DNA from: Promicromonospora iranensis
GTDB lineage: Bacteria; Actinomycetota; Actinomycetes; Actinomycetales; Cellulomonadaceae
Length of the DNA: 64,000 nt
Direction: 5' to 3'
Assembly (NCBI RefSeq): GCF_028994775.1
Contig: NZ_JAJQMN010000001.1
Coordinates: 1 to 64,000, forward strand
The position numbers and the translations under genes were made by a program. The notes beneath the pieces were generated by a model. It was not told the DNA's origin. It saw only the letters and a list, made by a program, of their open reading frames with translations, and did not search any database. How positions within the stretch are numbered: the stretch's first letter is position 1; every line of letters begins with the position of its first letter. Positions 1 through 6,698 of this stretch are shown piece after piece.

Positions 1-1
1 G

Positions 2-124
2 GCCGAACGCCGCACCGAACTACCGGGCTGGCTTCACTTCTACAACCACCACCGCACCCACTCAGCGATCGGCAACCAACCACCCATCAGCCGACTGAAC
101 AACGTCCCTGGACATCACAACTAG
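2..124 (+). CDS. IS481-family transposase, C-terminal end (cut by window edge)
   Basis: The first 40 codons in frame 2 read as the tail of an IS481-type DDE transposase. The blocks WLHFYNHHRTHSAIG and PPISRLNNVPGH resemble the conserved end of the integrase core in that family. The rest of the gene lies left of the window. The stop TAG (122-124) overlaps the stop codon of the convergent peptidase gene in a CTAG tetranucleotide. Family from recognition of the motif only; whether the element is intact cannot be seen. Confidence 0.75.
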   Translation, partial: AERRTELPGWLHFYNHHRTHSAIGNQPPISRLNNVPGHHN

Positions 125-2214
125 GCCAGCCCGCGGCGCTCGAGCAGCGGCGTGATGTCCGCGGGGCGGCCCCGCAGGTCCTCGAACGAGGCCAGCGGGT
201 CCTGCGACCCGCCGCGGGCCAGCAGCTTGCGGCGGAACGCCTCGCCGTTCTCCCGCGTCAGCCCGCCGTTCTCGGCGTACCACTCGACGGTGTCGGCATC
301 GAGCACCTCGGACCAGATGTAGGAGTAGTACCCGGCCGAGTACCCGCCGCCGAAGATGTGGTTGAAGTAGGTCGTGCGGTACCGCGGGGGCACCGCGTCG
401 AGGTCGACGCCGGCCGCGGCGAGCGCCGCCGCCTCGAAGGGCAGCACGTCCTCCACCGACGTCGGCACCTGCGACGGCGTGAGCTGGTGCCAGGCCTGGT
501 CGAGCAGCGCGGCGGCGAGGTACTCCGTCGTCGCGAAGCCCTCGCCCCAGATGCGGGACGCGAGCATGGTGTCGACCCACTCCGCAGGCATCGGCTCGCC
601 GGTGGCGTGATGGACGGCGAACGACCGCAGGATCTCCGGTTCCCAGGACCACATCTCGTTGACCTGAGAGGGGTACTCGACGAAGTCGCGCGGCACGGAC
701 GTGCCGGACTGCGACGGGTAGCGCACGTCGCTGAGCAGGCCGTGCAGCGCGTGCCCGAACTCGTGGAAGAGCGTCGTGACCTCGTCCCACACCAGCAGGG
801 TGGGCTCGCCGGCGGGCGGCTTGACGATGTTGAGGTTGTTGACGACCACCGGCTTCTGGTTCAGCAGGTGGTTCTGGTCCACCAGGCTGTTCATCCAGGC
901 TCCGCCGCGCTTGGACTCGCGGGTGTACCAGTCGGCGAGGAACAGGCCGAGTCCGGTGTCCGGCTCGCCCGGCTCGGGCGCGTCGAACACCTCGAAGACG
1001 CGCACGTCCGGGTGGTAGCGGGGCAGGTCGTGCCGCTCGGTGAAGGAGAGCCCGAACAGGAGGTTCGCGGCCTTGAACACGCCGTCGTGCACCACCCGCT
1101 CGAGCTCGAGGTAGGGGCGCAGCGCGGCGTCGTCCAGGTTGAACCGCTCCTTGCGCACGGCCTCGCTGAGGTAGGACCAGTCGGCGGCGGCCACGCTGCC
1201 CGACGCCGACCCGCTCACCTTCGCGAGCTCGCTCGCCTCGCGGCGCGCGTTGGCGACGGCGGCGGGCGCGAGCCGGGCGAGCATCTCGTTGACGGCGGCC
1301 GTGGTTCCCGCCGTCGCGTCCGCCGCGATGTAGGCGGCGTGGTGCTCGTAGCCGAGCAGCTGCGCGTGCTCGGCCCGCAGCCGGGCCAGCTCCAGCAGCA
1401 CCTCGCGCGTGTCGGTCTCGCCACCCGTGGCGCCGCGCGCCATGGAGGCCTCCTGGACCCGCGCCCGGAGGCCGGCGTCGGCGAGGGATGCCAGCACGTT
1501 CTGGTGGGTGAAGAGCTGCATCTCCAGGAGCCAGCCGTCCTGCCCGCGTGCCTCGGCGGCGGCGCGCGCCCCGGCCTTGGCGTCCGCGGACAGCCCGGCG
1601 AGCTCCGCCTCGTCGGTCACGAGCACGCTCGCCTCGTTGGCGCCCGCGAGGAGCTTGCGCCCGAAGCTCGCCTGCAGGGTCGTGATGCGGGAGTTGAGCT
1701 CGCGCAGCCGCTCCTGGTCGGTCTCGGACAGCTCGATGCCGGACCGCTTGAACCGCGTCATGAGCTTCTCGAGCAGGTACGCGGTGTGCGGCTCGAGCGC
1801 GAGAGTCCCGGCGGCGTCGGCCAGGGACCTCACGCGCGCGAAGAGGCGTGCGTCCATCAGGATGGCGTCCTGGTGGGCCGCGAGCTGTGGTGCGATCCGC
1901 TCCTGGATGTCCTCCAGGCCCGGCGTCGAATTCGCGGGCAGCAGGCTGTAGAACGCCGTGACCGCGCGGTCGAGCAGCCGCCCCGCCCGCTCGAGCGGCT
2001 CGAGGGTGTTCTCGACGGTCGCCGGTTCCGGGTTCGTCGCGATCGCCTCGACCTCCGCGCGGTGGACGGCCATGCCCTCGACGATCGCGGGCTCGTAGTG
2101 CTCCTCGCGGATCGCCGTGAAGTCGGGCAGCTCGTACGGGAGCGTCGACGGGGCGGCAAAGGGGTTGGCCGGGTCCAGCTCCGCGGAGCGGGTGGTCTGA
2201 TCGATCGAGGTCAT
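121..2214 (-). CDS. M3 family zinc metallopeptidase (oligopeptidase/Dcp-like)
   Basis: A 697-residue cytosolic-type peptidase with no signal peptide. The zinc signature HEFGHALHG is present (H484, E485, H488 from the chosen start), and the segment DFVEYPSQVNE supplies the third ligand E513, as in peptidase family M3. The length fits Dcp/oligopeptidase A enzymes (about 680-700 residues), which cleave short peptides. The start ATG at 2214 is chosen because GGAAGG lies about 8-13 bases upstream; longer in-frame extensions lack the family sequence. It diverges from the DUF6314 gene with only 40 bases between them and converges on the transposase fragment, sharing the CTAG stop region. Substrate not predictable. 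Confidence 0.93.
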   Translation of the reverse strand: MTSIDQTTRSAELDPANPFAAPSTLPYELPDFTAIREEHYEPAIVEGMAVHRAEVEAIATNPEPATVENTLEPLERAGRLLDRAVTAFYSLLPANSTPGLEDIQERIAPQLAAHQDAILMDARLFARVRSLADAAGTLALEPHTAYLLEKLMTRFKRSGIELSETDQERLRELNSRITTLQASFGRKLLAGANEASVLVTDEAELAGLSADAKAGARAAAEARGQDGWLLEMQLFTHQNVLASLADAGLRARVQEASMARGATGGETDTREVLLELARLRAEHAQLLGYEHHAAYIAADATAGTTAAVNEMLARLAPAAVANARREASELAKVSGSASGSVAAADWSYLSEAVRKERFNLDDAALRPYLELERVVHDGVFKAANLLFGLSFTERHDLPRYHPDVRVFEVFDAPEPGEPDTGLGLFLADWYTRESKRGGAWMNSLVDQNHLLNQKPVVVNNLNIVKPPAGEPTLLVWDEVTTLFHEFGHALHGLLSDVRYPSQSGTSVPRDFVEYPSQVNEMWSWEPEILRSFAVHHATGEPMPAEWVDTMLASRIWGEGFATTEYLAAALLDQAWHQLTPSQVPTSVEDVLPFEAAALAAAGVDLDAVPPRYRTTYFNHIFGGGYSAGYYSYIWSEVLDADTVEWYAENGGLTRENGEAFRRKLLARGGSQDPLASFEDLRGRPADITPLLERRGLA

Positions 2215-2242
2215 GGGGACATCCTTCCCCATACCGTCGCCG

Positions 2243-2248
2243 TAGGAT
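2243..2248 (+). promoter_or_regulatory. -10 box of a leaderless promoter (DUF6314 gene)
   Basis: TAGGAT ends 6 bases before the GTG start at 2255 and no Shine-Dalgarno sequence is present, so the transcript probably starts at the G of the start codon. Confidence 0.55.
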
Positions 2249-2254
2249 CGGTCC

Positions 2255-2704
2255 GTGGATCCGCTCCGCCTCGTCGGCACCTGGGACTTCCGGCGGGAGG
2301 TCCGGGACCACCGCGACGGCTCCGCGTACACCGCGCGGGGCGAGGCCACGTTCCGCTCCGAGGACGACGGCCGGATCCGGTGGGCCGAGAACGGCACCCT
2401 CACCTGGTCCGCCGGGACCACGCCGGTGACCCGCACGCTGTTCCTGGTCCGGGACGAGCCGGGTGTCGCAGCCGCCTCGTCCGGCTGGCGCGTGACGTTC
2501 GAGGACGGCCGCGACTTCCACCCGTGGACGGGCGGCGCCGTCGAGCACCTGTGCGGCCGCGACCTCTACCAAGGTGGCGTGACCCTCCCGCCCGGCCCGC
2601 CCCGGTCGTGGGAGCTGACCTGGCGAGTTCAGGGTCCGGAGAAGGACTACACGATGCACACCCGGTACTCGCGCCCTTTCGAGGTCAAGGTTTCTCCGCT
2701 CTGA
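2255..2704 (+). CDS. DUF6314 family protein
   Basis: A 149-residue protein that matches the pattern of DUF6314: an opening LVGTWDFRREVRDH block, a central TRTLFLVRD strand, the DGRDFHPW turn, and the closing HLCGRDLYQGGV and VQGPEKDY motifs. The fold is probably a lipocalin-like barrel; no reaction is established. GTG at 2255 is used because a -10 box sits immediately upstream. The last codons and the stop lie inside the left arm of a long hairpin (2678-2737), so its C-terminal residues EVKVSPL are partly dictated by that repeat. Family assignment fairly sure, function unknown. Confidence 0.75.
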   Translation: MDPLRLVGTWDFRREVRDHRDGSAYTARGEATFRSEDDGRIRWAENGTLTWSAGTTPVTRTLFLVRDEPGVAAASSGWRVTFEDGRDFHPWTGGAVEHLCGRDLYQGGVTLPPGPPRSWELTWRVQGPEKDYTMHTRYSRPFEVKVSPL

Positions 2705-2737
2705 AACGCTTCAGAGCGGAGAAACCTCGACCTCGAA
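2678..2737. repeat. Long hairpin element 1, between convergent genes
   Basis: Arms 2678-2705 and 2710-2737 pair over 28 positions with one mismatch and a 4-base loop. The arm sequence (TTCGAGGTC, TTTCTC, TCTGAA) is shared with the element at 37861-37926. It overlaps the 3' end of the DUF6314 gene and lies before the convergent lyase stop. It probably acts as a bidirectional terminator; the sequence sharing also suggests a dispersed repeat. Confidence 0.8.
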
Positions 2738-2751
2738 GTGGAGCCGGCTCG

Positions 2752-4056
2752 TCAGCCGAGCACGTTCGGGTTGTCGGCGTGGGTGAGCGTCTCCCACGCG
2801 ACGAACAGGTTGTTCGTACCTTGCGGCCGCATGGACTCGGTGAGGGCCTGGGTGTTCGTCATGGCGAAGCCCTGCCGGTTGTGCAGCGCGTTGAACCCGA
2901 CCTCGGTGACCGGCCCGAGCCCCAGGTGGACCGACCCGCCGCAGAGCCACGACGGCACAGCGGTGCCGCGCTGGTAGGCCGAGTGGAACCCGAGCGCATG
3001 CCGTAGCCGCTCCCCCACCTGCGGGTACAGATCGTCACCCTGGATAGCAGCGGTCTCCGCCACGTGCGAGATCGCCGCGATGCCGTAGCCGGTGTGCGTG
3101 AAGTCCCGGCAGGTCTCCTGCGAGAGGCCGTTGACCAGTGTGCGCTGGTCGTGCCAGAACGCGAAGATCTGGTCAGGTGTGTCCCGGCCGGTTCCGGGCA
3201 CGGTGCGCGGGACCGCGCCGTCGGACGTCAGGTAGATGAACGCGGGCACCCGCACGAGGAACCGCTGGCGGGCGGAGGCGTACGCGTTCCGGTCGTCGAG
3301 GAAGACGGCGATGCCGATGGCGGCCTCCATCATCGACAGCTCCCAGTTGCCGTTGCTGCGGGACCCGTTGATCACCTCCGGCAGGTAGACGGTGCGCAGC
3401 ATCGTCTCGAACCGGTCGACCTCGGACGCCGCCCATCCGGCACCGGTGTACCGGATGATCTCGGCGGCCCGGGGCCACACCGAACCTGCCCACGCCGTCT
3501 GCAGCGGCGCGTTGGAGTTGGTGTGGTCCCGGATCACCTGCGACCACGCGTTCATGATCGATATCGACTTCTGCGCGTACCGCGAGTCGCCGGTCACCGA
3601 CCAGGCCAGGGCGTGGGTGTAGGCCGCTATCGCGTCCTCGCGCTCGTCGGTGCACCCGTTGTTCGGGTTGGAGTACGACCCGCACTCGACGACGGCCCTC
3701 GGGTGCGCCGTGTACGACAGCGACGCGTACCGGCTGGCCATCATCGAGTCGTACGCCCGCCGCCACGGCTGGGCGCCGGCCTGCACCCGCTGCCGGACGA
3801 AGTCGAGCTGGGACCGGCTGACGTGCACCCCGGGGTGGGTGAACGTCGTGGGCACGTCGGCGAGCACCTCGGCGGGCACCTCGGCGGGCACAGCGCCCGC
3901 CCCGCTGCCGGGCAGGGCCTGCTGCCCGACGGCGGTGGCCGTCCCGCGCGTGGCGCCCACCGTGCCGCTGGCCACCCCCGCCGTCGACAGGAGCAGGCCG
4001 GCGGCTGCCGCCACTGCGATCAGTGCACCGGCCGCACGGTGCCGTCCGGTGCGCAT
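2752..4056 (-). CDS. Secreted alginate-lyase-superfamily protein (PL5-like)
   Basis: A 434-residue protein with an N-terminal signal peptide (Arg-rich start, hydrophobic stretch about residues 10-30, Ala/Gly-rich cleavage region). The mature part looks like the alpha/alpha-barrel alginate lyase superfamily: HPGVHVSRSQLDFVR near the start, then SNGNWELSMMEAAIGIAVF and FAFWHDQRT, which carry the Asn/His/Tyr-rich active-site region of that fold. It would act outside the cell on uronate-type polysaccharide; the real substrate is unknown. Its ATG (4056) overlaps the TGA of the upstream chitinase by one base, so the two are probably translated together from the chitinase promoter. Confidence 0.75.
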   Translation of the reverse strand: MRTGRHRAAGALIAVAAAAGLLLSTAGVASGTVGATRGTATAVGQQALPGSGAGAVPAEVPAEVLADVPTTFTHPGVHVSRSQLDFVRQRVQAGAQPWRRAYDSMMASRYASLSYTAHPRAVVECGSYSNPNNGCTDEREDAIAAYTHALAWSVTGDSRYAQKSISIMNAWSQVIRDHTNSNAPLQTAWAGSVWPRAAEIIRYTGAGWAASEVDRFETMLRTVYLPEVINGSRSNGNWELSMMEAAIGIAVFLDDRNAYASARQRFLVRVPAFIYLTSDGAVPRTVPGTGRDTPDQIFAFWHDQRTLVNGLSQETCRDFTHTGYGIAAISHVAETAAIQGDDLYPQVGERLRHALGFHSAYQRGTAVPSWLCGGSVHLGLGPVTEVGFNALHNRQGFAMTNTQALTESMRPQGTNNLFVAWETLTHADNPNVLG

Positions 4057-5387
4057 CAGAATCCCGCCGTGATGCGCGTGAACTCGAACCCGGGCTGGTC
4101 ACGGTTGACGGACCAGAACGCCAGCCGCGTCAGCCCGTTGTTCCGTGCGTAGTCGCGGATCTGGGTCCAGGCGGCCGTGGTGGTGACCTCACCCTGGTCG
4201 GAGCTGCCGTTCATGCCGGAGATGCCCATGTGCGCGTACGCCTGGGCGTCCGACCAGCCGTTGGCCGCCTTGAGCTGGTTCTTCAGGCCCTCGGACGCGT
4301 TGATCGTGTCCTGCGCGATGTTCGAGGAACCGAAGTTGAACGGCATGATCGTGTAGTTGTCGATGGGGACGCCCAGCTCGGCGGCCCGGTTGATGAGCCG
4401 GGTGCCCGCACCCTCCGGGCCGCTGCGGCCGGTGCCGATCGTGACGGCGATCTTCACGTTCGGGTTGTTCTGCTTGACGATGATCAGGCCCCGCAGGATC
4501 CGGTCCTGGACGGCTGTGTTCTCGAACTCGTCGGCGTTCTCGATGTCGAAGTCGACGACGTGCGGCTGGTGGGCGTTGATGACCTGCTGCACAGCACCCG
4601 CGTACGCGGCGGGCGTCGAGCAGTTCGGGCCGAGCTTGTTGCCGGACCAGCCGCCGAACGAGATCTGCACCTGGCCGCCTGCTGCCTTGATCGCGTTGAT
4701 GGTCTGCTGGTCGACGCCGCCGGTGAGCGGGCGGCTGCCGTCCCAGGCGGGGTTGCAGCCGCCCGAGGACAGGATGAACGCCATGGTGAACGCCCGCACG
4801 CCCGTCTGGCTCATGACCGACGTGGCGCTCGGCGGGTTGCCCCAGCCCAGGTAGAGGTAGGGAGCGGCCGGCATCTTCGCCGGGTTGCCCGGGTTGCTCC
4901 CGCCGGACGGGAGAGTCCAGCGCTGGTTGGCGGCCCCGGCGGTGCAGTCCCACAGCTGCAGGGGTGTGCCGTCGGCCGAGCTCGGCCCGGTCGCGTCGAG
5001 ACACTTGCCGAGTGCCCGGAGCGTGCTGTCCGCGCCCGCGGTCCAGCGCTGTGCCGCGGTGCCGTTGCAGTCCCAGAGCTGCACGCGGGTGCCGTTGGCA
5101 GAGCTGCCGCCCGCCGCGTCGAGGCACTTGCCCAGGGCGCGGACGGTGCCGTCGCTCCGCACGTCCCAGCTCTGGGCGTTCGTGCCGTTGCAGCCGTACA
5201 GCTGGACCTGCGTGCCGTTCGCGGTGTTCGCCGCGGCGACGTCGACGCACTTGCCGCCGTAGCCGGTGATGGTTCCCGTGGCGGCCTGCGCGGGAACCGC
5301 ACCGCCCCCGACCGCCAGCGCGGTGACGAGTGCCATGGACAGAACTGCGAGGCCACCGAGTACACGGCGCCGTAGACGTGCTTGCAT
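4056..5387 (-). CDS. Secreted GH18 chitinase-type hydrolase with N-terminal CBM13 (ricin-B) domain
   Basis: 443 residues. A signal peptide (about residues 1-35, ending PAQA) is followed by a ricin-B/CBM13 beta-trefoil (about 37-165) with repeated GKCLDA and QLWDC motifs, a short Gly/Pro linker and a GH18 catalytic barrel. The catalytic motif DFDIE is intact: D279, D281 and the acid/base E283. The usual DG before it is HV here. The enzyme should hydrolyse chitin or related GlcNAc polymers outside the cell. A strong Shine-Dalgarno GGGAGG sits about 8 bases before the ATG. It is the first gene of an operon with the lyase. The catalytic domain is closely related to the neighbouring gene at 5573, a tandem duplication with gain or loss of the CBM. 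Confidence 0.9.
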   Translation of the reverse strand: MQARLRRRVLGGLAVLSMALVTALAVGGGAVPAQAATGTITGYGGKCVDVAAANTANGTQVQLYGCNGTNAQSWDVRSDGTVRALGKCLDAAGGSSANGTRVQLWDCNGTAAQRWTAGADSTLRALGKCLDATGPSSADGTPLQLWDCTAGAANQRWTLPSGGSNPGNPAKMPAAPYLYLGWGNPPSATSVMSQTGVRAFTMAFILSSGGCNPAWDGSRPLTGGVDQQTINAIKAAGGQVQISFGGWSGNKLGPNCSTPAAYAGAVQQVINAHQPHVVDFDIENADEFENTAVQDRILRGLIIVKQNNPNVKIAVTIGTGRSGPEGAGTRLINRAAELGVPIDNYTIMPFNFGSSNIAQDTINASEGLKNQLKAANGWSDAQAYAHMGISGMNGSSDQGEVTTTAAWTQIRDYARNNGLTRLAFWSVNRDQPGFEFTRITAGF

Positions 5388-5400
5388 GGTCGTCCTCCCT

Positions 5401-5422
5401 CAACTTTCAGGCCTGTAAGTTG
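5401..5422. promoter_or_regulatory. 22-bp palindromic operator candidate upstream of the CBM13-GH18 gene
   Basis: Arms CAACTTTCAGG and CCTGTAAGTTG are reverse complements with a single mismatch pair. The site lies between the -10 box (5428-5433) and the Shine-Dalgarno sequence, where a bound repressor would block transcription. It does not match the DasR consensus I know. The second GH18 gene lacks a comparable palindrome. Confidence 0.6.
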
Positions 5423-5427
5423 AGGAG

Positions 5428-5472
5428 AACGTACGGCTCGCGGAGCCCTGCCACATCAGGGCTTCCCCGTAC
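5428..5472 (-). promoter_or_regulatory. Promoter of the CBM13-GH18 gene with shared upstream block
   Basis: On the minus strand the block GTACGGG-N3-GCCCTGATGTG (5452-5472) is followed after 18 bases by a TACGTT -10 box (5428-5433). The same block and spacing occur before the second GH18 gene (6640-6684). Confidence 0.6.
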
Positions 5473-5496
5473 AGCGACCACAGCACGCGCCCTTCC

Positions 5497-5561
5497 TGGT
5501 TGTGGGCGTGATCGTTGCGCCTACGACGGACGAACCCTCGTAACCATCACGCCCACAACCA
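5497..5561 (-). terminator. Terminator-like hairpin after the second GH18 gene
   Basis: Arms 5497-5512 and 5546-5561 pair perfectly over 16 bases. After one mismatch a further 6-bp inner stem follows (5514-5519 with 5539-5544, one G-U). It separates the second GH18 gene from the promoter of the first. No U-tract is seen, as is common in high-GC actinobacteria. Confidence 0.65.
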
Positions 5562-5572
5562 GAGGGGGTGGT

Positions 5573-6601
5573 TCAGAAGCCCGCGGTGATGCGGGTGAAC
5601 TCGAGGTTGCCCTGGTCGATGCCGCTGCAGTTCGACGTCACGCCGCCACCCGGGCAGGGCCGGTCGCGGTTGACCGCCCAGTACGCGAACCGGGAGACGC
5701 CCTGAGCGCTCGCCCAGTCCCGGATCTCGGCCCACTGCGCGGGCGTCGTGGTCTCGTGCATGTCCGAGAGCCCGTTCATGCCCGAGATCCCCGAGTGGGC
5801 GTACGCCTCGGCGTCCGTCCAGCCGTTCGCTGCCTTGAGCTGGTCCTTCAAACCCTGCGCGGCGCTGATCGTGTCGGCGACCATGTCGGAACCGCCGAAG
5901 TCGAACGTCATGATCGTGTAGTTGTCGATCGGCGTGCCCAGCTCGGCGGCCCGCGTGATGAGACGAGACCCCGGGCCGGCCGGGCCGCTCGTCGCGGTCG
6001 GGATCGTCACGACGGTCCGTACGTCCGCGTTGTTCTGCTTGACGATGGCGATCGCCTGCAGGATCCGGTCCTGCACCGCATAGTCCTCGTACTCGTCGGT
6101 GTTCTCGATGTCGAAGTCGACGGCGTCGGGGCCATGCGCGTCGATCACCTCCTGCACCGCGCCCGCGAGCGCCTCCGGGCTGGAGCAGTTCGGCCCCAGC
6201 TTGTTTCCGGAGTACCCGCCGAACGAGATCTGCACCTGCCCGCCGGCGGCCTTGATCGCGTCGATCGTCTGCTGGTCGACGCCCCCGGTCAGGGGCCGCT
6301 GGCCGTCCCACACGGGGGTGCAGCCGCCGGAGGACAGCATGAAAGCCATCGTGAACGCCGAGACACCGGTCTCGCTCATCACGGAGGTCGCGTCCTGCGG
6401 GTCGCCCCACCCCAGGAACAGGTAGGGCGCGCCGGGCATCTTGGCAGCCTCGGCCTGAGAGGTCGCGGCCGGGCCGCCGGCGCCGGCGGCGGTGTCGAGG
6501 GCGGTGCCACTGGTGGCGGCGGCGCCGGCCGCGCCACCGGTGGCGAGGAGCACCGCCGTGAGCGCGCTGAGCACGCCGAGGCGCCTCGGGTGTGTCTTCA
6601 T
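5573..6601 (-). CDS. Secreted GH18 chitinase-type hydrolase without CBM
   Basis: 342 residues: a signal peptide (about 1-30), a short Ala/Gly-rich spacer, and a GH18 barrel closely matching the neighbouring gene (shared KMPGAPYLFLGWG, QVQISFGGYSGNKLGPNCS, PIDNYTIM and FTRITAGF end). The catalytic motif DFDIE is kept, with E166 as acid/base. An extra loop with two Cys (RPCPGGGVTSNC) near the C-terminus is absent from the paralogue. It should act on chitin-like polymers outside the cell. It has its own promoter with the block shared with the paralogue and ends in a strong hairpin, so it is a single-gene unit. Confidence 0.88.
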   Translation of the reverse strand: MKTHPRRLGVLSALTAVLLATGGAAGAAATSGTALDTAAGAGGPAATSQAEAAKMPGAPYLFLGWGDPQDATSVMSETGVSAFTMAFMLSSGGCTPVWDGQRPLTGGVDQQTIDAIKAAGGQVQISFGGYSGNKLGPNCSSPEALAGAVQEVIDAHGPDAVDFDIENTDEYEDYAVQDRILQAIAIVKQNNADVRTVVTIPTATSGPAGPGSRLITRAAELGTPIDNYTIMTFDFGGSDMVADTISAAQGLKDQLKAANGWTDAEAYAHSGISGMNGLSDMHETTTPAQWAEIRDWASAQGVSRFAYWAVNRDRPCPGGGVTSNCSGIDQGNLEFTRITAGF

Positions 6602-6639
6602 CGTCGTCTCCCGAAGTTGTCGGTCAGAGAAGCACCGCG

Positions 6640-6684
6640 ACCGTACAACCGGGTGAAATTTGGCACATCAGGGCAATCCCGTAC
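6640..6684 (-). promoter_or_regulatory. Promoter of the second GH18 gene with shared upstream block
   Basis: GTACGGG-N3-GCCCTGATGTG (6664-6684) followed after exactly 18 bases by TACGGT (6640-6645). Compared with 5452-5472, 18 of 21 bases are identical; only the three central bases differ. The distance to the start codon is nearly the same (63 versus 65 bases). Confidence 0.6.
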
Positions 6685-6698
6685 CCATCCGAACCCCG

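Noticed and set aside
62-3006. Very long open frames on both strands overlapping the peptidase and DUF6314 genes
   Set aside because: They are Arg/Ala/Pro-rich shadows caused by high GC; the M3 motifs and codon pattern support only the minus-strand peptidase frame.
5388-5470. DasR-type site before the chitinase gene
   Set aside because: The 22-bp palindrome (CAACTT...AAGTTG) does not resemble the DasR consensus ACTGGTCTAGACCA.
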